Shown here: positions 46,607 through 57,599 of the stretch, in pieces
How positions within the stretch are numbered: position 1 is the first letter of the stretch
Layout of the letters: the number at the start of each line of letters is the position of its first letter
Assembly: GCA_907163375.1 (NCBI GenBank)
Contig: CAJQUW010007466.1
Span: 300,998-364,997, forward strand
From: Prostheceraeus crozeri
Lineage: Eukaryota; Platyhelminthes; Polycladida; Euryleptidae
Direction: 5' to 3'
Length of the DNA: 64,000 nt
Translations under genes and position numbers: made by a program
Notes under the pieces: generated by a model
What the model saw: the letters and a program-made list of their open reading frames with translations, nothing else
Database searches by the model: none
Told to the model about the DNA's origin: nothing

Positions 46607-49600
46607 CTGGAAGAGACAAAAAAAGCAATGCTAATATGAAACTGTGATGCAGCACAAAAATATAGAGCGTTTAGTAGAATTCTAGATAATTGAACAGACA
46701 ACCCGATGCATAAGGTGGAGTCGAGTGTAGGCCTACTGAAAGCAGACGCGTAGCTATGGAGGTGACTGAGAGGGAGGTCCCTCTGATAAAATATTCAATA
46801 TCGATGATGATCATACACCGCACTTCAATTGTGCATATTACATGTACATGTAAATTCAGGAAATACAGTATAAATAGCAAGCTTTATGTTGCATTTTTGT
46901 ACTCTAAAAACTTTCATAGTCAAAATATTACATTGACAATGTCAGCTCAAGGACTGGTTAGACGCAAAAATCTTAAAATTCGAAAGACGCGGATGATCAC
47001 AAAGACGAGTTTGCAACACGAACGCGGAGTTCTATCATTTTAATGGGACTCCTACTCCACTTCCCTGGTTTGTAAGTAGGTAGTATATTATGCTGTTAAT
47101 GATTTGTTACATAATATCAATAGGCCTTCGCTTTATCATGAGCAATGTTGAGAAATGGACACTTCACAACATCAACGCCAACACATTTTCAAAAGATTTG
47201 CAGACGATTGCTTCGCACTTAAAAGTGAGCAGGCAGATGTTTCAGCTAGCCAAGCAATCTTAAACGCTAAGAACAGCAACATCCAATTATAGAACACTAG
47301 GATCTGAAGCACATGGATATACTTTGGGAGCTTATTCGGCATCCGAAAGTGTATCGCTAGAAATTACACGAAAGTCAGTATACATGTTTGGCGTGCTCCA
47401 TGATGTAATTTGATGCGAGCAATTTAATATCCAATGTATTAATTTTTACAGAACACTTGCCTGTTCTGTAGACAAAGTTTGGGCGGGGATGAGAGGGTTC
47501 CTAGCCCGGTTCCAGCCATACGCTCGCTTATGCAGTCACCTAATATATATAACCCCATCCCCTTTATGAATAGGAATCAGTATTGCCACTATAATCTTGC
47601 CTGCTCTTATTTCTGTGCATCTAATGAAATCAATAAATTTATTCAAGAATATCAACTTACGCAACAGAAATATATGCATACGATGATGCGAATGTAAATG
47701 TGCGGAATAGCACGATTATTGGATAAGCAACATATAACAATGTTACTCGTTGAGCTGCGACGTAAATAGCAGTTGCAAGGACACCGAGAGCAGAAGCAAT
47801 GGAAAATGGAATTATCAAAGACTTTTGTATCGTATCTTCCTTTTGACAATCTGGAATATAAATTTTTCAGTCAACTGAATGAAATTCATTTAAACATAAA
47901 TTATGATTCATATATCAGACAGCAATAAAAGAAATTAAACTTTATTACATCGAACTAAAATGTTTACATGTTGCATGATTTTAATGTATTTTTCTGACGG
48001 TATATCGACTACAACTTTTAATTGAATATTTATCAAACCGAGCAGGAAATAATTCGACTTACGTCTGTATGCTCTCAACCATCGCCGGAAGTAGTAGAAT
48101 GACATACAGACGTAAGTCATTAAACTTGTATGTCTATGTCAGGACAAGTCAATGAGATGTCTATGAACCCTTATAGGTATTCAATGTCAAGTTCTCATTC
48201 AAATGGGAGCGGCAATTTTTCAATCAATTCACTGACAATGACATTTTCAAGACTTGAAATCTTTAAAAGCCCCTCCTGAAAAGTTGCAAGAATCGACTTA
48301 CGTCTGAATAGATTTGCGGATGACATTGTGCTTATAGCCAACAATGCAAAAGATCTGAAAGATATGCTGAAAGACGTGGGTAGAGAGAGTCAGAAATGCG
48401 GACTGACAATGAACACCGGCAAGATCAAGATTATGTTCGGAAAATTGCCTATTCAGCCTAAAAAGTGGAAACTGCGCGCTGAGGCCTTTGTCCAACATTG
48501 GAACACAAATACGGCATGAATGATGAATCGATATAACCAGCCACTTTAGAGAATTTCTTTGAGAAGTTCCACATCGATATGAGAATCTAATTGGAATTTC
48601 TGTCTTGCTCACTTATTCTAAAACTATGAAAGGCTAAGTAAGACAAATGGATGCTCACTCTTCCCAGTCATTCTTGCAGGTGATGTGAGTGAGAAATAAG
48701 CATGTAGGCTATGGTGTATATTTTCATTAATTCTTGAACAATTGCTATTCCCGATTCTGATGGATTGCTTTCCGCACAATGATGGATCTTTAATTCGCAC
48801 TATCATTATGCCTGAATTTTTCTGTTTCAGGTACTTCAAGTATTCATAAAATCACTCACAAAATCAATTTATTTATGACGGTAAATATGATATAACACCA
48901 TCTATATTAAAGTCAGTATAGTAGTAGTCACTCTGCACCGATATGCACCGACTAATTATCAAGAACAGCATGCACAGTCGAAAGTTAAACATTTTGCTTC
49001 ACAATTGTGTCGTGGTGCACAGATGTGTATTTTAATTAGAATATTGATCTAGAAATCAAGATTGCTAATACCTCCATTCTACTTTTTGAAGTAGCAGTAA
49101 AAAAATTGAAGACACATGTGACGCGACATGGTAAAAAGTGACACCATGATCATTAACTCCTATGGAGAAAGTATTCATCCTCACAAATATGAATTTTCTG
49201 TCTCTATTTCTATCAAATATGCGTGTACGAATCATATTTTGCGGTACTTGCTAATCTCCGGATAGAAAGTATCCTAAAATAAAATTCTGCAGCAAAAATT
49301 GGATAGCAATCAATAAAACACGGCTTACATGAATTCTCAGAATGTTTGGAACTGTTACAGATTCAGCAGTGAACTTCAATAAAAACTTACACGGAGCCGC
49401 TCTCTTTTGAACCCAGAAAAGTAGCGCCGGTAGGGGACTGACTAGAATCCCAGCCATAAGCATATAAGAGAAAATGCTGGTGTACTTTCTCACTGAAAAT
49501 AAAAAAGATAATAGGAAAAATATAACTATGTTTTAAAACGTCCAATCAGCCTTTGTAGAATCTTGTAAATGATAACATTAAAAAAAGAGTCGCAACACCT

Positions 49601-50539
49601 GTTCACGTGAACTACTGTAGATCGTGCATTATAGATAACTGTGGATAAATTAGTAGTACCACCTGAAACACAAATGCTTTCACGAAAACTCGATTGTGGG
49701 AAAAAGTCAACTATGTATTCCTGTCGTTTTTGAAATTTAATTAGTCAATATTATTTCTCAATGCACATGAAAACATTGTAAATGTCTACATCACTGTACC
49801 ACCTGATTCATGTTTTGGCTGAAGTTATTAGCTATGCGAAAGCAAATTCAATTGGTAGAAAATTTCAAATATAGATGAGGGGCATGAGAACTGGAGGAAG
49901 TGGCGGACATCCTCCAAATTAGGTTGGACAGAATGTCGTTCATTTTGAAATCCACAAACTTGAAATGAGTACCGATAAAGTAACCGTTTTTCAGCAGTAA
50001 AGTAGTAAAAGCTCTCCAAGTAGTAGTTTGAGGCTGTCGATATAATAATCTAAGTAAAAATATACCATTGCTGCTGAAAAATCATTATGATCTCCCGTCG
50101 TCTGCTCAATCACAAAAAGTAACTGCTCAAATCCCTGTAGTTAGATACTCCATGCATGTAATACACATATGACAAATCTCAATGTAACCAAACTAAATTA
50201 GTATGGAATTTGAAGAAGCTTACCTGTTTGAAGGTCACCATGGAAATGAACACTGATGTAGTGATTATTGCAACTTACAATTAAGTAAAACATGAGGTAG
50301 TTGACAGCAAATTGCCAAACATAAACCACAAATTGAAAACTTAAAGCGTATTCTAAAAACGACGACTCCTTTTTTGGTTCTTCTTCACCATCATCTTTCT
50401 TCTTTAGTATAGGTTTCGAAACTTCTTCATCATCAGATTTATTTGGATAAAAGAAACCATTAATTATGAAAAGTGCAGCTCCAATTGCTCCATATCCAAC
50501 CAGGAAATTTACATATGGAATCCCGCTATTAAATGCCAA
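46498..50539 (-). CDS. SLC43-type solute carrier, C-terminal half, five exons
   Basis: SLC43 proteins are plasma-membrane MFS transporters for neutral amino acids (A1, A2) or nucleobases (A3). Five minus-strand exons are seen: 50279-50539, 50066-50134, 49391-49492, 47661-47850 and 46498-46606. They give SGIPYVNFLVGYGAIGAALF (end of the N-domain), an acidic cytoplasmic loop with a KKKDDGEEEPKK stretch, FEQLLFVIEQT, KYTSIFSYMLMAG, a CQKED loop, then helices with IIPFSIASALGVLATA, LFRTFTFASSYAYISVA and AFPREHLGKLFAIVY, which match family order. Junctions 3-4 and 4-5 keep phase with canonical sites, and so does 1-2. Junction 2-3 does not, so an exon, an alternative site or a change is missing there. 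N-terminal exons and the last exon were not found. Which substrate class it carries cannot be told. Confidence 0.72.
47661..47850 (-). CDS. SLC43-like exon with transmembrane helices
   Basis: Acceptor TATATTCCAG and donor GTAAGT. It codes CQKEDTIQKSL, then two hydrophobic helices. It corresponds to the segment after the central loop of SLC43A2/A3 and continues in phase into 46606. Confidence 0.75.
48056..48118. repeat. 16-bp perfect inverted repeat
   Basis: GACTTACGTCTGTATG (48056-48071) and its complement (48103-48118) enclose 31 bases. The same GACTTACGTCTG occurs again at about 48295, exactly where a LINE fragment begins. Confidence 0.85.
48290..48520 (+). mobile_element. LINE reverse-transcriptase fragment
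   Basis: The plus strand reads RLNRFADDIVLIANNAKDLK then KCGLTMNTGKIKIMFGK, the catalytic FADD box and the following conserved region of RTE-like LINE polymerases. It is truncated on both sides and lies in an intron of the SLC43-like gene, antisense to it. No nuclease domain, tail or target duplication was seen. Confidence 0.75.
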
Positions 50540-50859
50540 CTGCAAGCAGAATGCAAAATCTTTAATTTTTTGGCAATCTGTAATGTGCATAGAAGGTACA
50601 TGCAGTAAATTTAACTGTCAGTTCATTAACACAGGCAATAGTTCAGATGTTTTGTAGCAAAGATCCAAAAATTGATTGCTGTCGTAACTGAAACTTTTCT
50701 AACTTACTGACTATATCCCCATCTGATGTCAATCAGATTGGCTGCCTCAAAACATGTGTAGCTCTTCTTCCACCAAAGATCTTTCGCAGAGTGTGTCATC
50801 TACATGGCAGATATTTGGTTATTTGCTGCTCTGAATTGCTACCAAATTGTATTGTGGGA

Positions 50860-51290
50860 TTGACCGCTCGATCGAGTTCCGTGCAATCCTACATCAAACA
50901 GCAACATGACCGAACCGTCTTTTTAATGGTCTTCGATCGTGTCAATAATGCTTCTCCAGTCAAGTGCCGTGTTCCTAAATGAGACTTCATGTCTATTTCT
51001 GTATTACCAGCGAATATTGAGGATGCTCATCTCGAAAGTGTGCAGCTTACTTTCACCGACGTGTTTCAAAATCCAGCTCTTCGAACCATAGATGACAGTG
51101 GGGATTATGATGACGTTAGGAAGTCTATGCTTGTCTGCACTGTAATGTGTCGCTCTTTCCATAGCTCACTGAGTATCCACAAAGCTGCATCTGATTCTGA
51201 TGCATCTCCATCTGTCTCTACTCGATATGAAAAGGAGGAGGTGCTTGAGCTGTTCCACTACTGTGTCAGCCAATGATTTTCGTTTATGTC
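50860..51290 (-). mobile_element. LINE ORF2 C-terminal fragment
   Basis: On the minus strand ETDGDASESDAALWILSEL and IITVQ-like text, then in another frame IIPTVIYGSKSWILKHVGES and FEMSILNIRW, match the post-polymerase region of RTE/craniate-type LINEs (compare SDG, PVLLYGSESW and FEMRCLRRI). At least one frameshift lies near 51115. Located just upstream of the known SLC43 exons. Possibly the same family as the fragment at 48.3 kb. Confidence 0.62.
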
Positions 51291-52177
51291 AGTTCGGACG
51301 AGCCGCGAGCCGATGGATTTTGAAAATATTCAAGCCGAGCAAATTCGAACCAACGAGTCATAATAATGATGGGTAAAACATGGCTAAAATCAAACCTCAT
51401 AGGTCTACCACAGGCCGGCCTGCACATAAGCTTAGCATGTTCGAAAATGATCGACTGCAGAACATTTACTGTACATACCCACGTAGAAATAAATGTATCA
51501 TCAATGCATTGTTGAGGTAGCATTAATAAATTTAGCAACGGCATCTTCTGCTGGGCCTATTATCTCACAAAATTCTCAACCTACTTTTCATCTGCCGCTT
51601 TCCCTAAAAATCATAAACATCTAGACGATTATGTCTATAGATATGATAACGCCTATTTTAGGGCAGACGATTATCGCAGCTCAGGCTTCCCTTTGAGAGA
51701 AGGCGTAAAAATAATGTTCCATTACAATACATGAAGAATTGCTATAGCCTATAGCCCTACCTACTATTACAACACATTCCATCAACATTAGCATGGACAT
51801 CAAAACTTATGCTATTGTAAGTTCAGGTGAAGGAGGATTGCTTGGATGTTGCTTTTATGTTGCTATGATCCTAATACAAAGGTCCAGACCTGTGCTGTAG
51901 CCACTATTGTCTATTATTGTCGTGTAAGATGGGAGTGAAAATATGGGGAAACGTAAATGCAACTACTCCCTCACAGGAGGTTTTGACTTTTCTGACATAT
52001 TCAGAAATAAGATTGAGTGTTGTAATCATTTCAGTCCAGATGCCCTTTCCACTCACTTCCAATGTCAAAATTTCAAGCTAAGCTGAGGCGATGAGCTGAG
52101 GCTCCAATCGTTTCAAAGAAATGAAGCCGAGCTGATCGGTAAGCAAGAGTAGTGAAAACTGTGCCCTACTTGCCAGG
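51291..52177. other. No gene seen
   Basis: About 890 bp without supported coding sequence. The missing upstream exons of the SLC43-like gene were looked for here and not recognised. Confidence 0.5.
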
Positions 52178-52410
52178 GATAGGTACATGGATAGGTACAT
52201 GTAAAGTTTAGTGTTATCAATAGGTACATGGATAGGTACATGTAAAGTTTAGTGTTGTCAATAGGAACATGGATAGGTACATGGATAGGTACATGGATAG
52301 GTACATGTATACTTTAGTTATCGATAGGCACATGGATAGGTACATGTATAATTCAGTGTTATCAATAGGAACTTGTATGAGATCTGTTTTACTGGATAGG
52401 TACATGTGTT
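52178..52410. repeat. Minisatellite of GGATAGGTACAT
   Basis: About ten copies of a 12-bp GGATAGGTACAT-type unit, partly arranged in a longer unit of about 42 bp that adds GTAAAGTTTAGTGTTATCAA. Copies diverge towards the right. Confidence 0.88.
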
Positions 52411-52673
52411 TGGTACACTGTGTTTCGGAACGTCTATGATCGAACTTGTGTGGTTTGGTTCTGAGCACTTGGGTACGTACCGATAGACGTCCGTTGTTTG
52501 ATTTTGAATGGGTTTGCTCAATTGCGACTATTGTGACAATTATTTTTAATGTAGCACTATTTAGATGTGAAACTTTACTGTGCAGTTATGATTTAGTTGC
52601 TCCCCAATAAGAAAACCAATTCCAGAACTATGTTTAAAATGAAAAGACAAGAGATTTACAATGTAAGTTTAAT

Positions 52674-52964
52674 TTAAGCGTGAAAAATAAATGAGGGGTG
52701 CAAATCACGTCCCTCAGGCGACTCCATGATCTTCAAGAAGTCATCACACCACTCATGGAATGTCGGATTTTTACTAAAGTCATGGTCACATTCGTGTACC
52801 GGACACTTCACCGGTAGTCCATTCCGCCTTTGAAGTGCAGAGACAGTCGAGGTCTTCCATAGGGCCACTTTGCAGCCGCAAGACAGATGCATGGTCATGT
52901 CCAACTGACCTCCCATAATGACTTGGCTGTCATTTTGAAAATAAAATAGTGGTTTTGAGGACAT
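52674..52964 (-). CDS. Small Cys-rich protein of the virus-like element
   Basis: A 96-residue frame. CGCKVALW followed by CPVHECDHDF gives a C-x-C...C-x-x-x-x-C/H pattern that could bind one zinc ion. Trp and acidic residues cluster at the C-terminus. Function not recognised. A TATA box (CTATATAAAG, 53021-53030 on this strand) lies 57 bases upstream of the ATG. The gene is divergent to the one at 53189 and probably shares its CCAAT box. Confidence 0.6.
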   Translation of the reverse strand: MSSKPLFYFQNDSQVIMGGQLDMTMHLSCGCKVALWKTSTVSALQRRNGLPVKCPVHECDHDFSKNPTFHEWCDDFLKIMESPEGRDLHPSFIFHA

Positions 52965-53020
52965 GCTTCTTGTTATGGAACGTTGAGGATAAGTACTTAA
53001 CAGTTTGGAACAATGTCATC

Positions 53021-53107
53021 CTTTATATAGTTATATATATTCTTTAGGGAAGTTCGGTACCTCTCTGATTGGCTGTTAGGATTTCCTTTGTTTAAAAAGT
53101 ATATAAG
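53021..53107. promoter_or_regulatory. Bidirectional promoter with shared CCAAT box
   Basis: Leftward TATA at 53021-53030 and rightward TATA (TATATAAG) at 53100-53107, with one ATTGG/CCAAT box at 53068-53072 between them. The two ATGs lie 57 and 82 bases beyond their TATA boxes. Confidence 0.65.
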
Positions 53108-53188
53108 TCCGAGGTTTGTACCAATTCTTATCAAAGGTTCTAATCCTCACGTTTACAAGTTACAATTATTTTAAATCTACAAGTCATA

Positions 53189-53653
53189 ATGGATCGCAAA
53201 CAGAAAGCCGCAGTTGAGAACGGTACTGCTGATCGTACCACTTCGCCAGTGGAACGTACCAGTACACCTCCCCAATCTCCGATGGAGCGATCGACAACAC
53301 CAAACGAGGAGCCGGTGGTGTTCACCCAAGCCCCTGCATCGCCCGACTACTCGAGTGATGAGGATAGTGACGTATCAATTGAGACGATGCGTCACATGAA
53401 TAAGAAGTCCATGCGAACGCCACTTTATGGACGGGTCACGGTCAAAGTCAAGAACGCCCCGAAAAAGTATCACACCAAACGGGTGTTCATGAGGATGGAG
53501 CCGAACGAGCGGAACCTCACAACCGCTCTCGAATTTTCGGTCATCGACCTTGACACACCACGTCGCTGTCCCTGTGCGCCCAAGAAGACCAGGATCCATG
53601 TGCAAGTGGACTTGAAAAAACTTGTACCCTTTCCTTACCTTGATGACATTTAG
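53189..53653 (+). CDS. 154-residue protein of the virus-like element
   Basis: The N-terminal half is disordered, rich in Ser, Thr, Pro and acid residues (for instance PDYSSDEDSDVSIETM). The C-terminal half is basic and more ordered, with RVTVKVKNAPKKYHTKRVF and TPRRCPCAPKKTRIHVQVDL. No known domain was recognised. A disordered acidic tail plus a basic globular end would suit a nucleic-acid-binding or regulatory protein, which is only an inference. TATA-driven. Confidence 0.62.
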   Translation: MDRKQKAAVENGTADRTTSPVERTSTPPQSPMERSTTPNEEPVVFTQAPASPDYSSDEDSDVSIETMRHMNKKSMRTPLYGRVTVKVKNAPKKYHTKRVFMRMEPNERNLTTALEFSVIDLDTPRRCPCAPKKTRIHVQVDLKKLVPFPYLDDI

Positions 53654-53900
53654 TGTGTTTTTTCTTAATCTCTTTATTTAATATTTATTTGTATATATGA
53701 ACAGACTTGTTTTATCATTTCACAAATCGGTCTTCAATTAAGGTCTGAATGGGAAAGGGGAATAACTATCTACAATTAATGATGTTCAATAACTGAATTG
53801 AAACAAAAAAATCAAGTATGAAGACTTCAACTTGAAATAAATAGGAACATATAACTTTTAAAGAAACAGTTATGTTGTTAATTTTAAAATGCTTGTAGCA
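53654..53900. other. Short AT-rich spacer
   Basis: AT-rich sequence after the stop codon. No gene. Poly(A)-type AATAAA near 53837. Confidence 0.4.
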
Positions 53901-53902
53901 GT

Positions 53903-54250
53903 CCAGGATGATATCATACATGTGTCATACACGACACCATAAGAATGAGAATGAAAAGACCTTTAGAATGATATAAGGTATGTACCTATTCGATGGGAAA
54001 ATCCTAGTTGTATGCAACTGTATGCAAGCAGACAAATGTTAGATTTTTAAATTCACTAAGTTTTTAGCTCATTCTTTAAAGACATGTAGCTCTCTAGTTA
54101 TATGTCATACATGTGTCATACAATACACCATTAGAATCAGCATGAAAAGAGCATTCGAATGATATATTGTATGTACCCATTTGATGAAAAAATCCTAGTT
54201 GTATGCATCTGTATGCAACTTGAAAAATTCCAAGTTTTTTTACAAAAATG
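53903..54250. repeat. Direct repeat of about 160 bp
   Basis: Two diverged copies (about 53903-54066 and 54095-54250) share ATCATACATGTGTCATAC, GAATGATATA and AAAATCCTAGTTGTATGCA. Non-coding. Confidence 0.75.
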
Positions 54251-54319
54251 ACTAAGTTTACAAATTTTCAAAGTTAAAGTTTTACAACTAAAAATGACCA
54301 TAATATACAAACCTCTACA

Positions 54320-54500
54320 CTTGACCTTGACCTTAGACCTGACCTTGACCTTTGACCTTCATACACTTCATACACTTCATACACTTCATACACGGCGGGG
54401 GGGGGGCCTCAAAATTTCTCGGGCGCTTCGCGCCCTCGAAATTTTTCGGATTATAGGGTAAATAAATTTTCTCGTGCGCTTCGCGCACTCGAAAATTTAT
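54320..54500. repeat. Short tandem repeats and GC palindromes
   Basis: GACCTTGACCTT repeats (54325-54358), four CATACACTT units (54358-54395), a G run, then two versions of an inverted motif, CGGGCGCTTCGCGCCCTCG and CGTGCGCTTCGCGCACTCG, about 60 bp apart and each flanked by AAATTT-type sequence. Confidence 0.78.
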
Positions 54501-54542
54501 TTACCCATGGGTTCCGGGTGCCATAGATACTCTTCTTGCTTC

Positions 54543-54690
54543 CCTAACCCTAACCTTAACCCTAACCCTAACCCTAACCCTAACCCTAACCCTAACCTTA
54601 ACCCTAACCCTAACCTTAACCCTAACCCTAACCCTAACCTTAACCCTAACCCTAACCTTAACCCTAACCCTAACCCTTAACCCTAACCTA
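54543..54690. repeat. Interstitial telomeric repeat (CCCTAA)n
   Basis: About 24 hexamers of CCCTAA with several CCTTAA variants, the C-rich strand of the animal telomere repeat. The variants show it is no longer an active chromosome end. Confidence 0.95.
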
Positions 54691-54696
54691 GTATTT

Positions 54697-54830
54697 TAAT
54701 TTGATTATTTGAATTTTGGCGCGAAATTCAAATTTTCGAAAAAATCTTTAAATTTGATTATTCGAATTTTGGCGCGAAATTTGAATTTTCGAAATTTAGC
54801 GCTTAATTCAAATTTTAATGTTCTATTCAA
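54697..54830. repeat. Duplicated TTTGGCGCGAAATT unit
   Basis: Two copies of about 48 bp containing TTTGATTATTTGAATTTTGG and GCGCGAAATTCAAATTTTCG, plus a partial third. Directly follows the telomeric array. Confidence 0.75.
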
Positions 54831-55859
54831 ACCACACGTTTTATAACTTCAAATATGAATCATTATATGACTATTAATAATAACATGTATATCAAATAAT
54901 ACATCAGTCCATCAGTTCATATTACTTTGAATTCACTCTACTGTTTACATGTAGAAATCTTTCAACACATATGATGGCACTTCCATTTCTAAGGTTAAAA
55001 ATAAACCAGCTGTTCCAATTCTTGTTTGAGTTATCAATTTTGTTTAACCGTACCAATTCCAAGATGTGATGTCATAAGGTCTTTGTTCATAGTTGCTTTG
55101 TCAATTTCATATATAAAGAAGTTGCACACAACGAATTTTCACTCATTTTCAAATTATTTAGTGTCCATAACAGACGTCGTTCTTCGTTCCTCCGTTCTCC
55201 GGTTCTTATTACAATTCTGAAGTGAGTTTCATTGTCATGTTGTGCTACTTTATAGGATATTCGGGAGTAGGAACTTTATTAAGTTTTTATAACCAAATAG
55301 CTTTAAATATAGAAGCTTGGGTTTTTAGGATAGGAACACTTTATGTTATATTATTAACCATGTTTTTTTTAATTTTTCATCCTATATTAAGTCACTGAGC
55401 GAGAGACATGAATATATCAGTTTAAATGTAAGTGTATTTGAATCAACAAGATTTTCACAGTTTGTTTATAAATAAAAGATACCTAAATAAAGCCTTCATC
55501 CATTTTAAATATTCAGTCTGTCATCTGCTAACAGATGTATAAAATTCAAACTTGTTTAATTAAACAAATTGAGGATTGGTTGAAATTTTCGAAATTTCAC
55601 TTTCATTTCATCAAATTAATTTCGAAATTAAATAATTTCAAGACAGCTACTTGTAAATTTCAACTCTTTCTATGAGCAAACCGTTTTCGAATGAAAATTA
55701 AACTTTCGACTTTCGGTTTCAATTTCAACTTCAGATTTCAAATCTTTCTAAGATTTATTCAATATCAAGTTAGTACTTCATAATGTTTTGTTGGTGATAT
55801 ATAAATGAGTTCTCATTTAATAAGAGATAAAATTATAATCAAATTTTTTTCCTCCACAG
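54831..55859 (+). promoter_or_regulatory. Promoter, probable non-coding first exon and 5' intron
   Basis: CCAAT box (55053), CRE-like TGATGTCA (55067-55074) and TATA box (TATATAAAG, 55110-55118) are followed by a probable non-coding exon ending near 55219 (donor GTGAGT). An intron would run to the acceptor TTTCCTCCACAG at 55859. This sets the start of the next gene at the ATG at 55862. The intron is A/T-rich with many TTTCAAAT-type motifs. Confidence 0.55.
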
Positions 55860-55861
55860 AG

Positions 55862-57589
55862 ATGGTCCGACAAGAGAGTCTTGCACGACAGCGCCTAATT
55901 TTTCATTTCTGTGAAACGTGCAAAATACCCGTTCGACATGCTAATAAGAGCGGCCACAAGAACTGTATCTTCAAAAGTGAATGCACGTATCTGTACTGCC
56001 TAACCTGCAAGTCATATAAACGGAGTACTGAAAAGGTTAATACCGAAGCCTCTAAGGCATTCATTGAGAAACATACACCATGTGCTCAACAAAATGGGAG
56101 GAAGGGAATCAACCTCACCTCAAAGGCTGAAAAGAGGAGGTTGGAGCGGTTATTTCAAAAGGAGAGGCCGATGGAAGGTGTCCTTTCACAGGTTGATGAG
56201 CCTACAGCAATAAAGAAACCTATCAAGTCCCGAGCCCCAAAGAAAGCCCCCAAGTCACGACAGTTCATCGATGACACCTTAAGCGATTTTGAGGTGAGTT
56301 CTGCCAATCATACATAAAACCTTCAAAGGATAGCTTCTTAAATCCGAATAAATTAATTATTGGTCCATTATACATAAAAACATATATCGTTTAATCATTT
56401 CAGGATAATGATGAGATGCCTCCTCCTAAGAAGACCAAGGTCTTAATTCAGAAAAAGATCGTCACTAAAAATGTGAGAATACATTTACTCCATTAATTAT
56501 TCTATCATGTAAAAAGTATTTCAACATTGTCACAACATTTCAGAGTGAGTTGCCTCAACAGAATTGTATCAGTTTTGAAGAGGAGAAAGCGGCTGAATGC
56601 TTGAGAAATGTAAGTATTAAAGTTATTCATTAGCTCTTTATGCGAAATTGAATATGTTCTTTTCTTCAGCTGTTTACAGGTGTGAACAGTATACCCCGTT
56701 TGCCTACACCGGAGAAGATGTGTCTTCCTAGTCCCGTAAGTGTCATTGTTTAGTTATTTGTCAATAATATTTCTCAATGCATGAAGTATTTCCAAGAACA
56801 TGTATGCTTCTCAATGAGTTGCGAACATGTTATATTATTTTTCTCTGCAGGTTGCGCGATCGCTGTCCCTCAGGAAGCATCGAAGTTTCCTTTCGACGCC
56901 AGCGACCAGTACATCGGTGGAAGAGAATGAGGAAAAGCCGTATCCTATTCGGGAGTCCTCATCAGAGGACGATGAAACCTCATCAGCGACTTCATCTGAT
57001 GAGGAAACGTCGTCAGCGACTTCTTCCCCGACATCTTCTTCCGATGAGGATGATGATCCTGTTACAAATGTAAGTATCAAAGTTGGTCAACTGCATGAGT
57101 ACAGAATTTTCTATTAAAATATGTTTTTTGTTTGTAATAGATTGATTTATCTTTTAGAATGACTCGTTGCCCCGTGAGACGGAGGTTGGAACCGATCAGA
57201 AGGTCACAATCCAGCCGGAGGTAAGAGAAATTCACTTTTGTATCTCATCAATGGTAAAATGCTAAATAGATGATAAACAATTGTTTCTTTCGATTACAGG
57301 ACTCCGCGATGTGTGCATCTCAGGAGGAAGTCTCGTTCAGCCACATCCGGGCTTCTCCGAGCTGGAGTGTGCGCCTTCCATTATCGCCGATGATGACACT
57401 GGCTCCTTCCTCTTCGATCCCAGCCGCAGCTCCTTCCTCTCCGATCCCAGCCGCAGCTCCTTCCTGTCCGATCCCAGCCGCAGATCCTTCCCCTCACGCT
57501 GCTGCGCCCGCACCTCCAGCTGCTCTCCCTGTCCGGCAGTATGATGTGGATCTCGACGCGACAGCAGAGGTACAAGACGTTGAGGTGTA
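55862..57589 (+). CDS. Multi-exon gene of the virus-like element
   Basis: About seven coding exons separated by six short GT-AG introns, all of which fall between codons. The first exon (144 codons) codes a Cys/His-rich domain (FCETCKIPVRHANKSGHKNC and CTYLYCLTCKSY) and a Lys-rich region. The short middle exons code acidic, Ser/Glu-rich text. The last exon is Pro/Ala/Ser-rich with a repeated SSSIPAAAPS-type motif. Function unknown. A zinc-binding head and long disordered acidic tail would suit a regulatory or DNA-associated protein, by inference only. Introns are unusual enough in such elements to be worth noting. Confidence 0.62.
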
Positions 57590-57599
57590 ACTCCGTCGT

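Noticed and set aside
54474-54680. Asn-Pro repeat protein
   Set aside because: It is only the translation of the CCCTAA telomeric array.
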